6,804 nt of DNA from Rickettsiella sp. (GCA_031119195.1 JAVHYG010000090.1:1-6804), one strand, 5' to 3'. Positions 1-5,833 are shown, counted from the first letter of the stretch. Notes: generated by a model not told the origin, from the sequence alone. Translations and numbers: made by a program.

Positions 1-51
1 ACGTAAAATAGAGTTGCGGGCTTTTTCACCAAATTCTATACTTTTTGCCAT
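1..51 (-). CDS. groEL: Chaperonin GroEL, N-terminal fragment (runs off window)
   Basis: Only the first 17 codons are present; the rest lies beyond position 1. The visible residues read MAKSIEFGEKARNSILR, which matches the usual GroEL opening (M-A-x-K-x-I/V-x-F-x-x-x-A-R). The ATG at 51-49 is preceded on the minus strand by AGAGGA about seven bases upstream, a good ribosome binding site. It starts 34 bases after the groES stop in the standard groES-groEL order, so the two are almost certainly co-transcribed from the heat-shock promoter upstream of groES. GroEL is the 14-subunit ATP-driven folding chamber that works with the GroES lid. Identification rests on the short N-terminus plus synteny, which together are strong. 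Confidence 0.93.
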   Translation of the reverse strand, partial: MAKSIEFGEKARNSILR

Positions 52-85
52 TTTATATTCCTCTGAAAATTAAGGTTAAAATTGA

Positions 86-409
86 TTATTTATTTATGAT
101 TGCTATAGCATCATCTTCACGCATAACAATATATTCTTTGTCATCAAGTTTGACTTCAGTGCCTGCATATTTGCCAAACAGTATTTCATCGCCAACTTTA
201 ATTGACATTGCTTGCGTTTCACCGGATTCCAGCCGTTTTCCAGGACCAACTGCTACCACGATACCTTTAACTGGTTTTTCCTTTGCGCTGTCAGGGATGA
301 CGATACCGCCTTTTGATCTTGTTTCTTCAACAGCACGTTCGACAATCATACGGTCCTGTAACGGGACTATCATTTTGACTAATGATTTTTCTAATGTTTC
401 AACACTCAT
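86..409 (-). CDS. groES: Co-chaperonin GroES (Hsp10)
   Basis: GroES forms the heptameric lid of the GroEL folding chamber in the cytoplasm. The protein has the family landmarks: the core start MIVPLQDRMIVER, the mobile loop with GGIVIP (residues 34-39) that contacts GroEL, a roof-loop region near residues 60-67, GDEILFGKYAGTEVK (73-87) and the C-terminal MREDDAIAII. The family is normally about 95-97 residues; this frame gives 107 because of a 12-residue N-terminal extension (MSVETLEKSLVK). The ATG at 409 was chosen because it has a clear AAGGAG eight bases upstream, whereas the internal ATG at 373, which would give the standard 95-residue protein, has no visible Shine-Dalgarno sequence. It sits first in the groES-groEL operon behind a sigma-32 type promoter at 534-563. 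Function is certain; the exact start is likely but not proven. Confidence 0.96.
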   Translation of the reverse strand: MSVETLEKSLVKMIVPLQDRMIVERAVEETRSKGGIVIPDSAKEKPVKGIVVAVGPGKRLESGETQAMSIKVGDEILFGKYAGTEVKLDDKEYIVMREDDAIAIINK

Positions 410-490
410 TCAAATTTCTCCTTAAGAATTAGTACTACACATAATGAGGATATATAATTACCCCCCTGAAATTAAGAGGCTAATCATAAT

Positions 491-530
491 GGTGTTTGGT
501 AAAGAGTACAAGTAACTGCTTACCAACACC
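491..530 (-). promoter_or_regulatory. Inverted repeat at the groES transcript start (hairpin or operator)
   Basis: On the plus strand GGTGTTTGGTAA (491-502) pairs with TTACCAACACC (520-530), with one unpaired base and a 17-base loop. The predicted groESL start site falls at about 526-529, so the repeat covers the first 35-40 bases of the message. It may form a 5'-terminal stem-loop that affects mRNA stability or translation, or it may be a repressor operator placed as CIRCE is in other groESL operons. It is not CIRCE itself, because neither arm resembles TTAGCACTC. The role is inferred; the repeat is seen directly. Confidence 0.55.
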
Positions 531-533
531 CTC

Positions 534-563
534 TATATGGGGGGGTAGGGGTGAGAATTCAAG
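534..563 (-). promoter_or_regulatory. Sigma-32 heat-shock promoter of groES-groEL
   Basis: On the minus strand CTTGAAT (563-557) is followed after 14 bases by CCCCATATA (542-534). This matches the known RpoH consensus (CTTGAAA, 11-16 bases, CCCCATNT) with one -35 mismatch. Transcription should start near 526-529, giving a leader of about 117-120 bases before the groES ATG. The seven-C run (545-539 on the minus strand) leaves the exact register of the spacer slightly flexible. Confidence 0.85.
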
Positions 564-633
564 TAATTTACGTTGTATTTTTGTGAAAGAAATCTGCCTT
601 TAGAGGGATAAGTAGGGTTATGGTAAAATGAAT

Positions 634-776
634 TTAGGGCCATGTTGACAATTGTGCTAGGATGAGAAAAAAGAGTTATTTTTTGAGTGTTGTAACGAAG
701 CATACTTGGGCATAGTAATGAAACGTAGAAAATAACCCTGTTTAGCTATCGTTGTGCAATTGTCAATACGCCCTAA
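634..776. mobile_element. Palindromic MITE-like element upstream of ridA
   Basis: The two halves of this element of about 143 bases are imperfect inverted repeats. Outer ends TTAGGGC (634-640) and GCCCTAA (770-776) are followed inward by TTGACAATTG (645-654) and its complement CAATTGTCAA (757-766), then after exactly 20 bases on each side by GTTATTTT (675-682) and AAAATAAC (729-736). Roughly 48-base arms with conserved spacing and a non-coding centre are typical of miniature inverted-repeat transposable elements. Flanks allow either a TA duplication (635-636 and 774-775) or an ATT duplication (632-634 and 776-778); neither is decisive. There is no transposase, and only one copy is in this window. 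It could instead be a structured RNA or a regulatory palindrome for ridA. Confidence 0.55.
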
Positions 777-797
777 TTTAATTGATTAAGGACAGTG

Positions 798-1190
798 ATG
801 CATAACAAACAAGCGATTGAAACTAAGAAAGCCCCTTTGCCACTGGGAAACTATTCTCAAGCTATCCGGATAGAAAATACCGTTTATTTATCAGGCCAAA
901 TTCCTCTAAATTCCCAGGGAATTTTTATTGAAGAGGATATAGAAGCGCAAGTTAGACTAATATTTGAGAATTTAAAAGCAGTTGCCGAAGCAGCAGGCGG
1001 CGAGTTAAATCAATGCGTGAAATTAACTATTTTTCTAACTGATTTAGCAAATTTTTCTATTGTTAATGTGGTGATGGCAGATTATTTTAAATCTCCCTAT
1101 CCTGCTAGAAGTACAATTGAAGTTTCAGGGTTACCTAAAGGTGCTAAAGTAGAGATAGAAGGTATTTTGGTGTTGGATGCTCATACTTGA
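798..1190 (+). CDS. ridA: RidA family enamine/imine deaminase
   Basis: RidA proteins (YjgF/YER057c/UK114 family) are small cytoplasmic trimers that hydrolyse reactive 2-aminoacrylate and related enamine/imine intermediates released by PLP enzymes such as threonine dehydratase. The 130-residue protein has the family length and motifs: PLPLGNYSQA (14-22 region), VYLSGQIPL (29-37), and the signature YPARSTIEVSGLPKGAKVEIE near the C-terminus. R104 corresponds to the catalytic substrate-carboxylate-binding arginine (Arg105 in E. coli) and E119 to the conserved glutamate. The ATG at 798 is preferred over an in-frame GTG at 795 because AAGGA (788-792) lies five bases from the ATG but only two from the GTG. 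The gene stands alone, divergent from groES and convergent with ampG. The palindromic element ends only about 20 bases upstream, so ridA transcription probably passes through or starts within it. Confidence 0.93.
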   Translation: MHNKQAIETKKAPLPLGNYSQAIRIENTVYLSGQIPLNSQGIFIEEDIEAQVRLIFENLKAVAEAAGGELNQCVKLTIFLTDLANFSIVNVVMADYFKSPYPARSTIEVSGLPKGAKVEIEGILVLDAHT

Positions 1191-1352
1191 ATTTTTTGAC
1201 CATGTTGTCGCTCAATTTGCAATCCACACATAATTATATAGATTACGGTTGCTATATTTTCGTGGCGCCTACCAAAAACCCAATTGCTGTGAGTATAAAA
1301 TAGTTTTTTTTGCGGTTTTTTTTCCTAGTTTACATTGCTTCACGGAGAAAAC

Positions 1353-2597
1353 CTAAGAAATTTCTTTTGTAGCGGAAGCTACATGATTATTCATATTTTC
1401 TCGTAAGTACCACAATAGACCTAAACCAGGAAAACATGCGGCTATGGCTAGTATGAAAAATATTGGCCAACTAAAATACGTTACAATCAATCCAGCAACA
1501 GGACCAATAAAAACTCGTCCCACACTCGCTAATGCCGAAAATAAAGCATATTGTGTCGCTGTATAACGATGGTCACATAAGCTCATAAGAAAAGCGAGAA
1601 AAGCGATGCTGCCCATAGCATTGCAAAAATTATCAGTAAAAATGGCAAATACTAGCAATCCATAATGGTGGCCGACTAAAGCAAGTTGTAATAACGCTAA
1701 AATTGCGCCAGCCTGTAAAATACCAAAATAAAGTAATGCGTGAAATAAGCGAATGCGTGTCATTAATAAACCGCCCGCTAAAAGACCTAGCATGGTTGCG
1801 GCGAAGCCAATCCCTTTATTAACAAATGCAACAGTGGTTAATGAAAAATCTAATCCTCGTATTAAAAAAGGTGTTGTTAAAGAAACACTGAGCGCATCAC
1901 CAAATTTATAAAGAACAATAAATAGTAAAATTAGCCAAGCTGACTTTCTATTTAGAAATTCCTTAAAAGGATCAATCACTGCGTCGCGGAGACTAGTAGG
2001 CCTATTTTGTTGATTATTTACAGGTTCTTCACCAAACCAACTTGCAAAAAGTCCAATGCTCATTAGACCGGCCATTAGAAAATACATAGGACGCCAGCCT
2101 AAATATTCAGCTAATATAAGAGCAAGTGCACCAGAAACCAGCATGGCTATTCTGTAACCCCAACTGGTTAGTGTAGCTCCAATTCCCCGCTCATGGGGTT
2201 TTAGAACATCGGTTCTATAGGCATCGACGGCGATATCTTGCGAAGCAGAAAGGAAAGCAACGAGAAAGGCTAGACTGACTAAAAGAGAGGGGCTTATTTT
2301 GGGATCCGCTAAGGTCATGCCCGCAATCGCAAGTAATAAAGCGAATTGTGTAATAATCAACCAGCCGCGGCGGCGTCCTAATAAAGGAGGTATCCAGCGA
2401 TCAAGCAAAGGAGCCCATAAAAACTTATAAACGTAAGGTTGGCCAATTAAACCCAAGCTACCAATTGCCAAAATACTAGCGCCAGTTACAGTAAACCAAG
2501 CCTGTAGAGTACTAGCAGTTAAAGCAAGAGGTAAACCTGATGAAACTCCCAACAATAGCGTGGCAAAAAGATTCCTTTTGTTGAGATGATTTGGCAT
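1353..2597 (-). CDS. ampG: AmpG-like muropeptide MFS permease
   Basis: This is a 414-residue major facilitator superfamily protein, best matched by AmpG, the inner-membrane importer that brings GlcNAc-anhydroMurNAc muropeptides into the cytoplasm for peptidoglycan recycling. The AmpG-type motifs are visible: SSGLPLAL...LQAWF (19-35), the loop KFLWAPLLDR (58-67) followed by GRRRGW (74-79), and the acidic helix SASQDIAVDAYRTD (117-130) with D121 and D125, then ERGIGATL (136-143). About 12 hydrophobic segments can be read along the protein. It is shorter than E. coli AmpG (491 residues), as many homologues are. The ATG at 2597 begins at a natural N-terminus before the first helix; its Shine-Dalgarno is weak (AGGGA about 11 bases away). 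It lies 62 bases downstream of slyB in the same direction and may depend on slyB's promoter. No beta-lactamase gene is nearby. Substrate is assigned from family resemblance only. Confidence 0.85.
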   Translation of the reverse strand: MPNHLNKRNLFATLLLGVSSGLPLALTASTLQAWFTVTGASILAIGSLGLIGQPYVYKFLWAPLLDRWIPPLLGRRRGWLIITQFALLLAIAGMTLADPKISPSLLVSLAFLVAFLSASQDIAVDAYRTDVLKPHERGIGATLTSWGYRIAMLVSGALALILAEYLGWRPMYFLMAGLMSIGLFASWFGEEPVNNQQNRPTSLRDAVIDPFKEFLNRKSAWLILLFIVLYKFGDALSVSLTTPFLIRGLDFSLTTVAFVNKGIGFAATMLGLLAGGLLMTRIRLFHALLYFGILQAGAILALLQLALVGHHYGLLVFAIFTDNFCNAMGSIAFLAFLMSLCDHRYTATQYALFSALASVGRVFIGPVAGLIVTYFSWPIFFILAIAACFPGLGLLWYLRENMNNHVASATKEIS

Positions 2598-2659
2598 TTG
2601 ATAAAATTTCCCTAAAAAAAGAAATTTTTTTATTTCCTTTTTAGATTTTATGTTAACTA

Positions 2660-3145
2660 TTAATTAGTATAATAGTCAGGATCAGCAATGACGCGTGATC
2701 GTCCTCCATTTCCATATTCAACTAAAACATGTTGGCCACGATTAAAAGTAGGCGTAGGCCCTTGAACAACAGAGATTAAGGATTTGTTGTGGAGTTTAAC
2801 GACATATTCAACACCGGTTTGGGTAGTGAGCCCCTTCTGAACATGATTACCGGCTATCCCACCTAAAAGAGCGCCACCAATTCCAGCCGCTAAGCTACCA
2901 TTTCCTCGGCCTATTTGAGATCCAGCAATAGCGCCTAAAGCACCGCCTGTTACTGAGCCGATACTAATGCCGGTTCCACTATCTGATACGTTTACGAAGC
3001 GACTATTGATGACAACACCTTTAACTACCCGATGTATTTGTCCTGCATTTCCAGTTGAATAGACATCTGGCGATAAAGAAGGTGCACAACCAACAAGTGT
3101 AGTTATCCCCAATACAGCCAATAAAAAGTAATTAATAAATTTCAT
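2660..3145 (-). CDS. slyB: SlyB-like glycine-zipper outer membrane lipoprotein
   Basis: The 161-residue protein begins with a lipoprotein signal peptide: a hydrophobic stretch at residues 6-18 and the lipobox LVGC with the lipidated Cys at 20. Residue +2 is Ala rather than Asp, which favours sorting to the outer membrane. The mature part follows E. coli SlyB in order: SPDVYS (25-30), a Q-I-H-R-V-V-K-G segment (36-43), a glycine-zipper hairpin (about 62-100, with GGALGAIAG and GGALLGGIAG), then a small C-terminal beta domain with VEYVVKL (112-118) and FNRGQHVLVEYGNG (134-147). In enterobacteria SlyB belongs to the PhoPQ regulon and stabilises outer membrane proteins under envelope stress. AAGG seven bases before the ATG supports the start. 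It is upstream of ampG, possibly co-transcribed. A mobile element ends 58 bases upstream of its start codon. Other glycine-zipper 17-kDa lipoproteins are the alternative, but length and motif order favour SlyB. Confidence 0.87.
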   Translation of the reverse strand: MKFINYFLLAVLGITTLVGCAPSLSPDVYSTGNAGQIHRVVKGVVINSRFVNVSDSGTGISIGSVTGGALGAIAGSQIGRGNGSLAAGIGGALLGGIAGNHVQKGLTTQTGVEYVVKLHNKSLISVVQGPTPTFNRGQHVLVEYGNGGRSRVIADPDYYTN

Positions 3146-3203
3146 AAATAACCTTTTTTATTATTTAAGGGTGTGCCCGTCATTTGGCATAATGTTGGTC
3201 AGA

Positions 3204-3349
3204 CTGGACTCACGCGAAAAGCAGTCTTTTGTTGTATCACTTTGCAGTCACCTTTTCTGCGGTACTCATTTACATTTGAGTAAACTCCGTTCCTAGAAAA
3301 GTCGGCGCCGCGTGCTACAGCCAAAATTCAATTTTTCGCGTAAGTCCAG
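3204..3349. mobile_element. MITE-like element, copy 1, with 5-base target duplication
   Basis: This 146-base element is bounded by terminal inverted repeats CTGGACTCACGCGAAAA (3204-3220) and TTTTCGCGTAAGTCCAG (3333-3349), 16 of 17 positions complementary. It is flanked on both sides by the direct repeat TCAGA (3199-3203 and 3350-3354), the footprint of a transposition event. A second copy lies at 6590-6719. It encodes no transposase, so it would need one supplied elsewhere. The middle contains the small hairpin TACTCA...TGAGTA and the GC-rich GTCGGCGCCGCG. Compared with copy 2 it carries about 16 extra bases between 3235 and 3255, near a repeated GCAGTC (3221-3226 and 3244-3249). The element lies in the probable promoter region of slyB. 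Confidence 0.85.
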
Positions 3350-3479
3350 TCAGAAAAGTGCATTATTTAATATTTCTGCGTTTCGTTACTTAGATACCGT
3401 AGGTATGATCCGTTACGATACTCAAAAAACCGCGTTTTCTGATTCATCCTCGCTAAATGACGACATATCCAATAAGCTG

Positions 3480-3498
3480 AAAAAAACTATATATAGTT
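3480..3498 (-). terminator. Possible AT-rich terminator after recO
   Basis: Reading the minus strand, the perfect 14-base palindrome AACTATATATAGTT (3498-3485) is followed directly by a T-run ending at 3480. It lies about 50 bases past the recO stop. The layout is that of an intrinsic terminator, but the stem has only two G:C pairs, so efficiency is uncertain. Confidence 0.4.
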
Positions 3499-3549
3499 AA
3501 TACTAATGATTAGATTCTTTTCCGTCAACATTTTATACCACTGTATTCT

Positions 3550-4272
3550 TTAGCTTGAAAGCAGAAATAATTCGCGACTGCGAATGCTTTTTCCTTCTAG
3601 TACATGATGTAAGGCAAGACGCAATAAACGTTTTGCATCGAGTAATTGATTAGTTGAGTTCCATTTTTCATCATGAATGGCTAGCAGAGATGAGCCAGAA
3701 AAAACAGATGACTTACTTACTATAGAGGTATTTAAGCAAACTACGAGTCCTTGACTAGGGATAAATTGATAACATTGATCCGGTAAAATAGCGTGTTGCG
3801 TTTGACTATCTTGATTAAGATGTAAAGCATAGCCTAGCTCAGCTAATAACCTTTTTTCAAATACACGTAATGCTACGTTGGGATTTTGCGTTAAGGTGTT
3901 TAAAGCTGTTTGATAAGTTTGAAAGAGCGTTGGATGAGGATCATAACGATAAAGCAAACGCATTAATAGTTCATTGATATAAAGTCCACATATTAAAAGT
4001 TTACCGGTTAGCTGTGGAGAAAAAAGTCCACTAGGTTCGGCATTCACTAAATTTAGTAACTCAGTTTTTCCTCGCCAAGAAAGTAATATAGGTATAAAAG
4101 CTTGTAACAAAACCTTGAAACGTGAATTTTTCCCCCGTATGCTTCGCGCTGCTTTAGCAATAAGGCTAATACGCCCTTGTTTTGAGGTGAAAGCATCGAT
4201 GAGTAAACTGGTATCTCGGTAAGGTCGTGTGTGCAAAATATAGGCAGTTTGTAGTTGTGCTGCGTTTAACAT
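3550..4272 (-). CDS. recO: DNA repair protein RecO
   Basis: RecO is a cytoplasmic recombination mediator that, with RecR, removes SSB and loads RecA onto gapped single-stranded DNA (RecFOR pathway). The 240-residue protein matches the family length. It follows E. coli RecO: the N-terminal OB-fold begins AYILHTRPYRDTSLLIDAFT (10-29), with GRISLIAKAARS (33-44) next; the helical middle has the characteristic GLYINELLMRLL (95-106); and the C-terminus ends AKRLLRLALHHVLEGKSIRSRELF. The C-terminal tail is a few residues shorter than in E. coli. The ATG at 4272 has only a poor ribosome binding site, but the N-terminus aligns within three residues of E. coli RecO. In many gammaproteobacteria recO follows era and rnc; here it stands alone, divergent from minD. 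Confidence 0.94.
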   Translation of the reverse strand: MLNAAQLQTAYILHTRPYRDTSLLIDAFTSKQGRISLIAKAARSIRGKNSRFKVLLQAFIPILLSWRGKTELLNLVNAEPSGLFSPQLTGKLLICGLYINELLMRLLYRYDPHPTLFQTYQTALNTLTQNPNVALRVFEKRLLAELGYALHLNQDSQTQHAILPDQCYQFIPSQGLVVCLNTSIVSKSSVFSGSSLLAIHDEKWNSTNQLLDAKRLLRLALHHVLEGKSIRSRELFLLSS

Positions 4273-4388
4273 AAGCGGCTAAAAAAGATAACTAAGTAAT
4301 TTTTTATAAGAAATTTATCTATGCCTAGATAGGTTATTTTGTATAAAAATAAACTTGTGTTTTAGTAGGGTAATAACTTCCACTTCGT

Positions 4389-4417
4389 TTGGAAATCCAG
4401 TAATATCAGCTTATATA
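4389..4417 (+). promoter_or_regulatory. Candidate sigma-70 promoter for minDE
   Basis: TTGGAA (4389-4394) and TATATA (4412-4417) are 17 bases apart in the 280-base gap before minD. Each is a partial match to the sigma-70 boxes. A start near 4424 would leave a leader of about 130 bases. The region is so AT-rich that chance matches are common. TTGGAA also forms the right arm of a small hairpin with TTCCA at 4378-4382. Apart from this candidate and the minD ribosome binding site I see nothing definite between recO and minD. Confidence 0.3.
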
Positions 4418-4536
4418 GTTATATTTTATTATTAAATACCAATATATAGCGTGTATGTTTATTAGGCAACAAAAATAAGACCGATTCTTAAAGAAAATAA
4501 TTATCACTGTTTTTTTTATTCTTTAACTTATTAGTT

Positions 4537-4544
4537 AAGAGGAG
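4537..4544 (+). promoter_or_regulatory. minD ribosome binding site that fixes the TTG start
   Basis: AAGAGGAG lies eight bases before the TTG at 4553. No ATG or GTG in frame nearby would produce the conserved MinD N-terminus, so this strong site supports initiation at the rare TTG codon. Confidence 0.8.
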
Positions 4545-4552
4545 CGACTTCA

Positions 4553-5377
4553 TTGGCTGAAATTATTGTTATTACATCTGGAAAAGGTGGCGTGGGTAAG
4601 ACGACGAGTAGCGCTGCTATTGCAGCAGGGCTTGCATTTCGAGGATTTAAAACGGTTGTTATTGATTTTGATATTGGTTTGCGCAATCTTGATCTCATTA
4701 TGGGATGTGAGCGTCGTGTTGTTTTTGATTTTGTAAATGTTATTCGTAGGGAAGCAACTATTAAACAAGCATTGATTAAAGATAAACGACTGGAAAATCT
4801 TTATGTTTTACCTGCTTCGCAAACACGTGATAAAGATGCATTAACACAAGAAGGTGTGGAAAACATTCTAGAAGATCTTAAAAAAGATTTTGATTATATT
4901 ATTTGTGATTCTCCGGCAGGGATAGAACGAGGGGCAACTCTTGCGATGTATTTTGCTGATAGAGCGATTGTCGTGAGTAATCCTGAAATTTCTTCGGTGC
5001 GTGATTCCGATAGAATGCTAGGTATATTGGATAGTAAATCTCGACGCGCTGAATTGGGTCTTGATCCTGTTAAGCAGCATTTATTATTAACGCGTTATTC
5101 ATTAACACGTGTTCAAAAAGGTGATATGTTGAGTGTTGATGATGTGTTAGACATTCTTTCTATCCCTTTATTAAGTGTTATTCCTGAATCTCAAGCGGTG
5201 TTACGTGCGTCGAACTCTGGAGTTCCCGTTACTCTAAACGGAGAAAGTGATGCGCATCAAGCTTATGTAGATGCAGTTTCCCGTTTATTGGGTGAAGAGG
5301 TGCCCTTTAAATTTGTTAAACAAGAAAAGAAGGGTTTATTACGCCGTCTCTTTGGTCGTGAGGAAGTAGCAACATGA
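4553..5377 (+). CDS. minD: Septum site-determining ATPase MinD
   Basis: MinD is the membrane-cycling ATPase that, with MinE, oscillates between the cell poles and recruits the division inhibitor MinC so that FtsZ assembles at mid-cell. The 274-residue protein has the deviant Walker A SGKGGVGKTT (9-18) with signature K11 and catalytic K16, the switch I region with D40, the Walker B-like IICDSPAGIE (116-125), and a C-terminal amphipathic membrane-targeting helix KKGLLRRLFGR (259-269). Length and order match E. coli MinD. The start is a TTG supported by AAGAGGAG eight bases upstream and by the conserved MAEIIVITSGKGG opening. It overlaps minE by four bases (ATGA), so the two are translationally coupled. 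Unlike in E. coli, no minC precedes it; the upstream neighbour is recO on the opposite strand. Confidence 0.97.
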   Translation: MAEIIVITSGKGGVGKTTSSAAIAAGLAFRGFKTVVIDFDIGLRNLDLIMGCERRVVFDFVNVIRREATIKQALIKDKRLENLYVLPASQTRDKDALTQEGVENILEDLKKDFDYIICDSPAGIERGATLAMYFADRAIVVSNPEISSVRDSDRMLGILDSKSRRAELGLDPVKQHLLLTRYSLTRVQKGDMLSVDDVLDILSIPLLSVIPESQAVLRASNSGVPVTLNGESDAHQAYVDAVSRLLGEEVPFKFVKQEKKGLLRRLFGREEVAT

Positions 5378-5646
5378 GTTTATTGAATTATATTTTTCGA
5401 AATCGGCAAAAAAATACTGCTTCGTTGGCTAAAGAGCGATTGCAAATTATCGTTTCGCATGAACGAAGAGCAGAACATAATGCTGATTTTTTGCCAAATT
5501 TACAGCGAGAACTGATTGAGGTTATTGCTAAATACGTCGATATTGATCAAGACCAAGTTAAAGTTGAATTGGAACGCGCAGGGAATTGTTCTGTATTGGA
5601 ATTGAATATTACTTTACCTAACAACACCGAAGTAGTAGCCGAATAA
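5374..5646 (+). CDS. minE: Cell division topological specificity factor MinE
   Basis: MinE stimulates the MinD ATPase and drives pole-to-pole oscillation, restricting division inhibition to the poles. The 90-residue protein is of normal length. The N-terminal membrane-binding helix SLLNYIFR (2-9) is followed by NTASLAKERLQIIV (14-27), the segment that contacts MinD and converts between helix and beta strand. The topological-specificity domain follows with FLPNLQRELIEVIAKYVDID (39-58) and ends VLELNITLP (74-82). Its ATG overlaps the minD stop as ATGA, the usual minDE arrangement. It has no strong ribosome binding site of its own, consistent with translational coupling. It converges with yciA, 187 bases away. 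Confidence 0.97.
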   Translation: MSLLNYIFRNRQKNTASLAKERLQIIVSHERRAEHNADFLPNLQRELIEVIAKYVDIDQDQVKVELERAGNCSVLELNITLPNNTEVVAE

Positions 5647-5700
5647 CCCTTTACATACACGAAAAGTTATATTTGGCGTAGTGCTTTGTTCTCGTCTTTG

Positions 5701-5740
5701 TCTGCGCTACCCATTTACGCATATAAACTCCGGTCCTCGG
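5701..5740 (+). repeat. Diverged relic of the mobile element core
   Basis: Bases TCTGCG-TAC-CATTTAC (5701-5717), then TAAACTCCG and TCCT (5723-5736), align with the core of element copy 1 (about 3255-3296) with single substitutions and a short gap, in the same orientation. Upstream, ACACGAAAAG (5657-5666) resembles the element's terminal ACGCGAAAAG at a plausible distance. No clear right end or target duplication could be found. It is either an old decayed copy or a separate repeat family sharing this core. Confidence 0.5.
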
Positions 5741-5749
5741 TTATCGTTT

Positions 5750-5801
5750 GGCTTGAACTTAAGCCTATTACTTGCTTATGCAAGAGATCTATTATTTTTT
5801 T
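5750..5801 (+). terminator. Possible weak terminator of minDE
   Basis: Two small hairpins stand in tandem after minE: GGCTT-GAACTT-AAGCC (5750-5765) and CTTGC-TTAT-GCAAG (5771-5784). A T-run at 5795-5801 follows after a ten-base gap, which is too far for a classical intrinsic terminator. The position between convergent genes suits a transcription end. Confidence 0.3.
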
Positions 5802-5833
5802 CTGGATTGTTTTTCGATGCTCGTACCATTCTT

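Larger units (their letters stand above)
410..794. other. Divergent groES/ridA intergenic region
   Basis: This 385-base gap separates the divergent groES and ridA genes. It holds, from left to right, the groES leader with its inverted repeat, the sigma-32 promoter, about 70 bases of plain AT-rich DNA, the palindromic element at 634-776 and the ridA ribosome binding site (AAGGA, 788-792). No open frame with coding character was seen. I found no convincing sigma-70 promoter for ridA. TAAAAT at 624-629 is a possible -10 just before the palindromic element but lacks a good -35. Confidence 0.6.
3146..3549. other. Intergenic region between recO end and slyB start
   Basis: This 404-base gap holds the short slyB leader (3146-3198), the mobile element copy 1 with its duplication, about 125 bases of unassigned DNA (3355-3479) and a terminator-like palindrome for recO (3480-3498). 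The unassigned part contains a small perfect hairpin ATACC-GTA-GGTAT inside two direct GTTACG copies. No convincing sigma-70 promoter for slyB is evident in the 58 bases between the element and the ATG. TAAATAAT near 3160-3167 (minus strand) could serve as a -10 but has no good -35. Confidence 0.5.

Noticed and set aside
45..425. Plus-strand frame of 126 codons opposite groES
   Set aside because: It is the antisense shadow of groES, whose protein is unmistakable; the predicted peptide has no family resemblance and no ribosome binding site.
491..530. CIRCE element for HrcA
   Set aside because: Position is right, but the arms (GGTGTTTGGTAA) do not resemble TTAGCACTC and the loop is 17 rather than 9 bases.
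1355..1366. Perfect palindrome AAGAAATTTCTT at the ampG stop, as a terminator
   Set aside because: Very weak AT stem with no following T-run in the ampG direction; probably chance in AT-rich DNA.
3312..3500. Plus-strand frame of 62 codons starting with GTG
   Set aside because: It starts within the mobile element's inverted-repeat DNA, has no ribosome binding site and no recognisable protein motif.
4273..4552. Remnant of minC upstream of minD
   Set aside because: The gap is too short for the gene of about 230 codons, and I saw no recognisable MinC motif in it.
4550..4768. Minus-strand frame of 72 codons over the start of minD
   Set aside because: Antisense shadow of minD, Asn-rich from AT-biased codons, with no plausible function.
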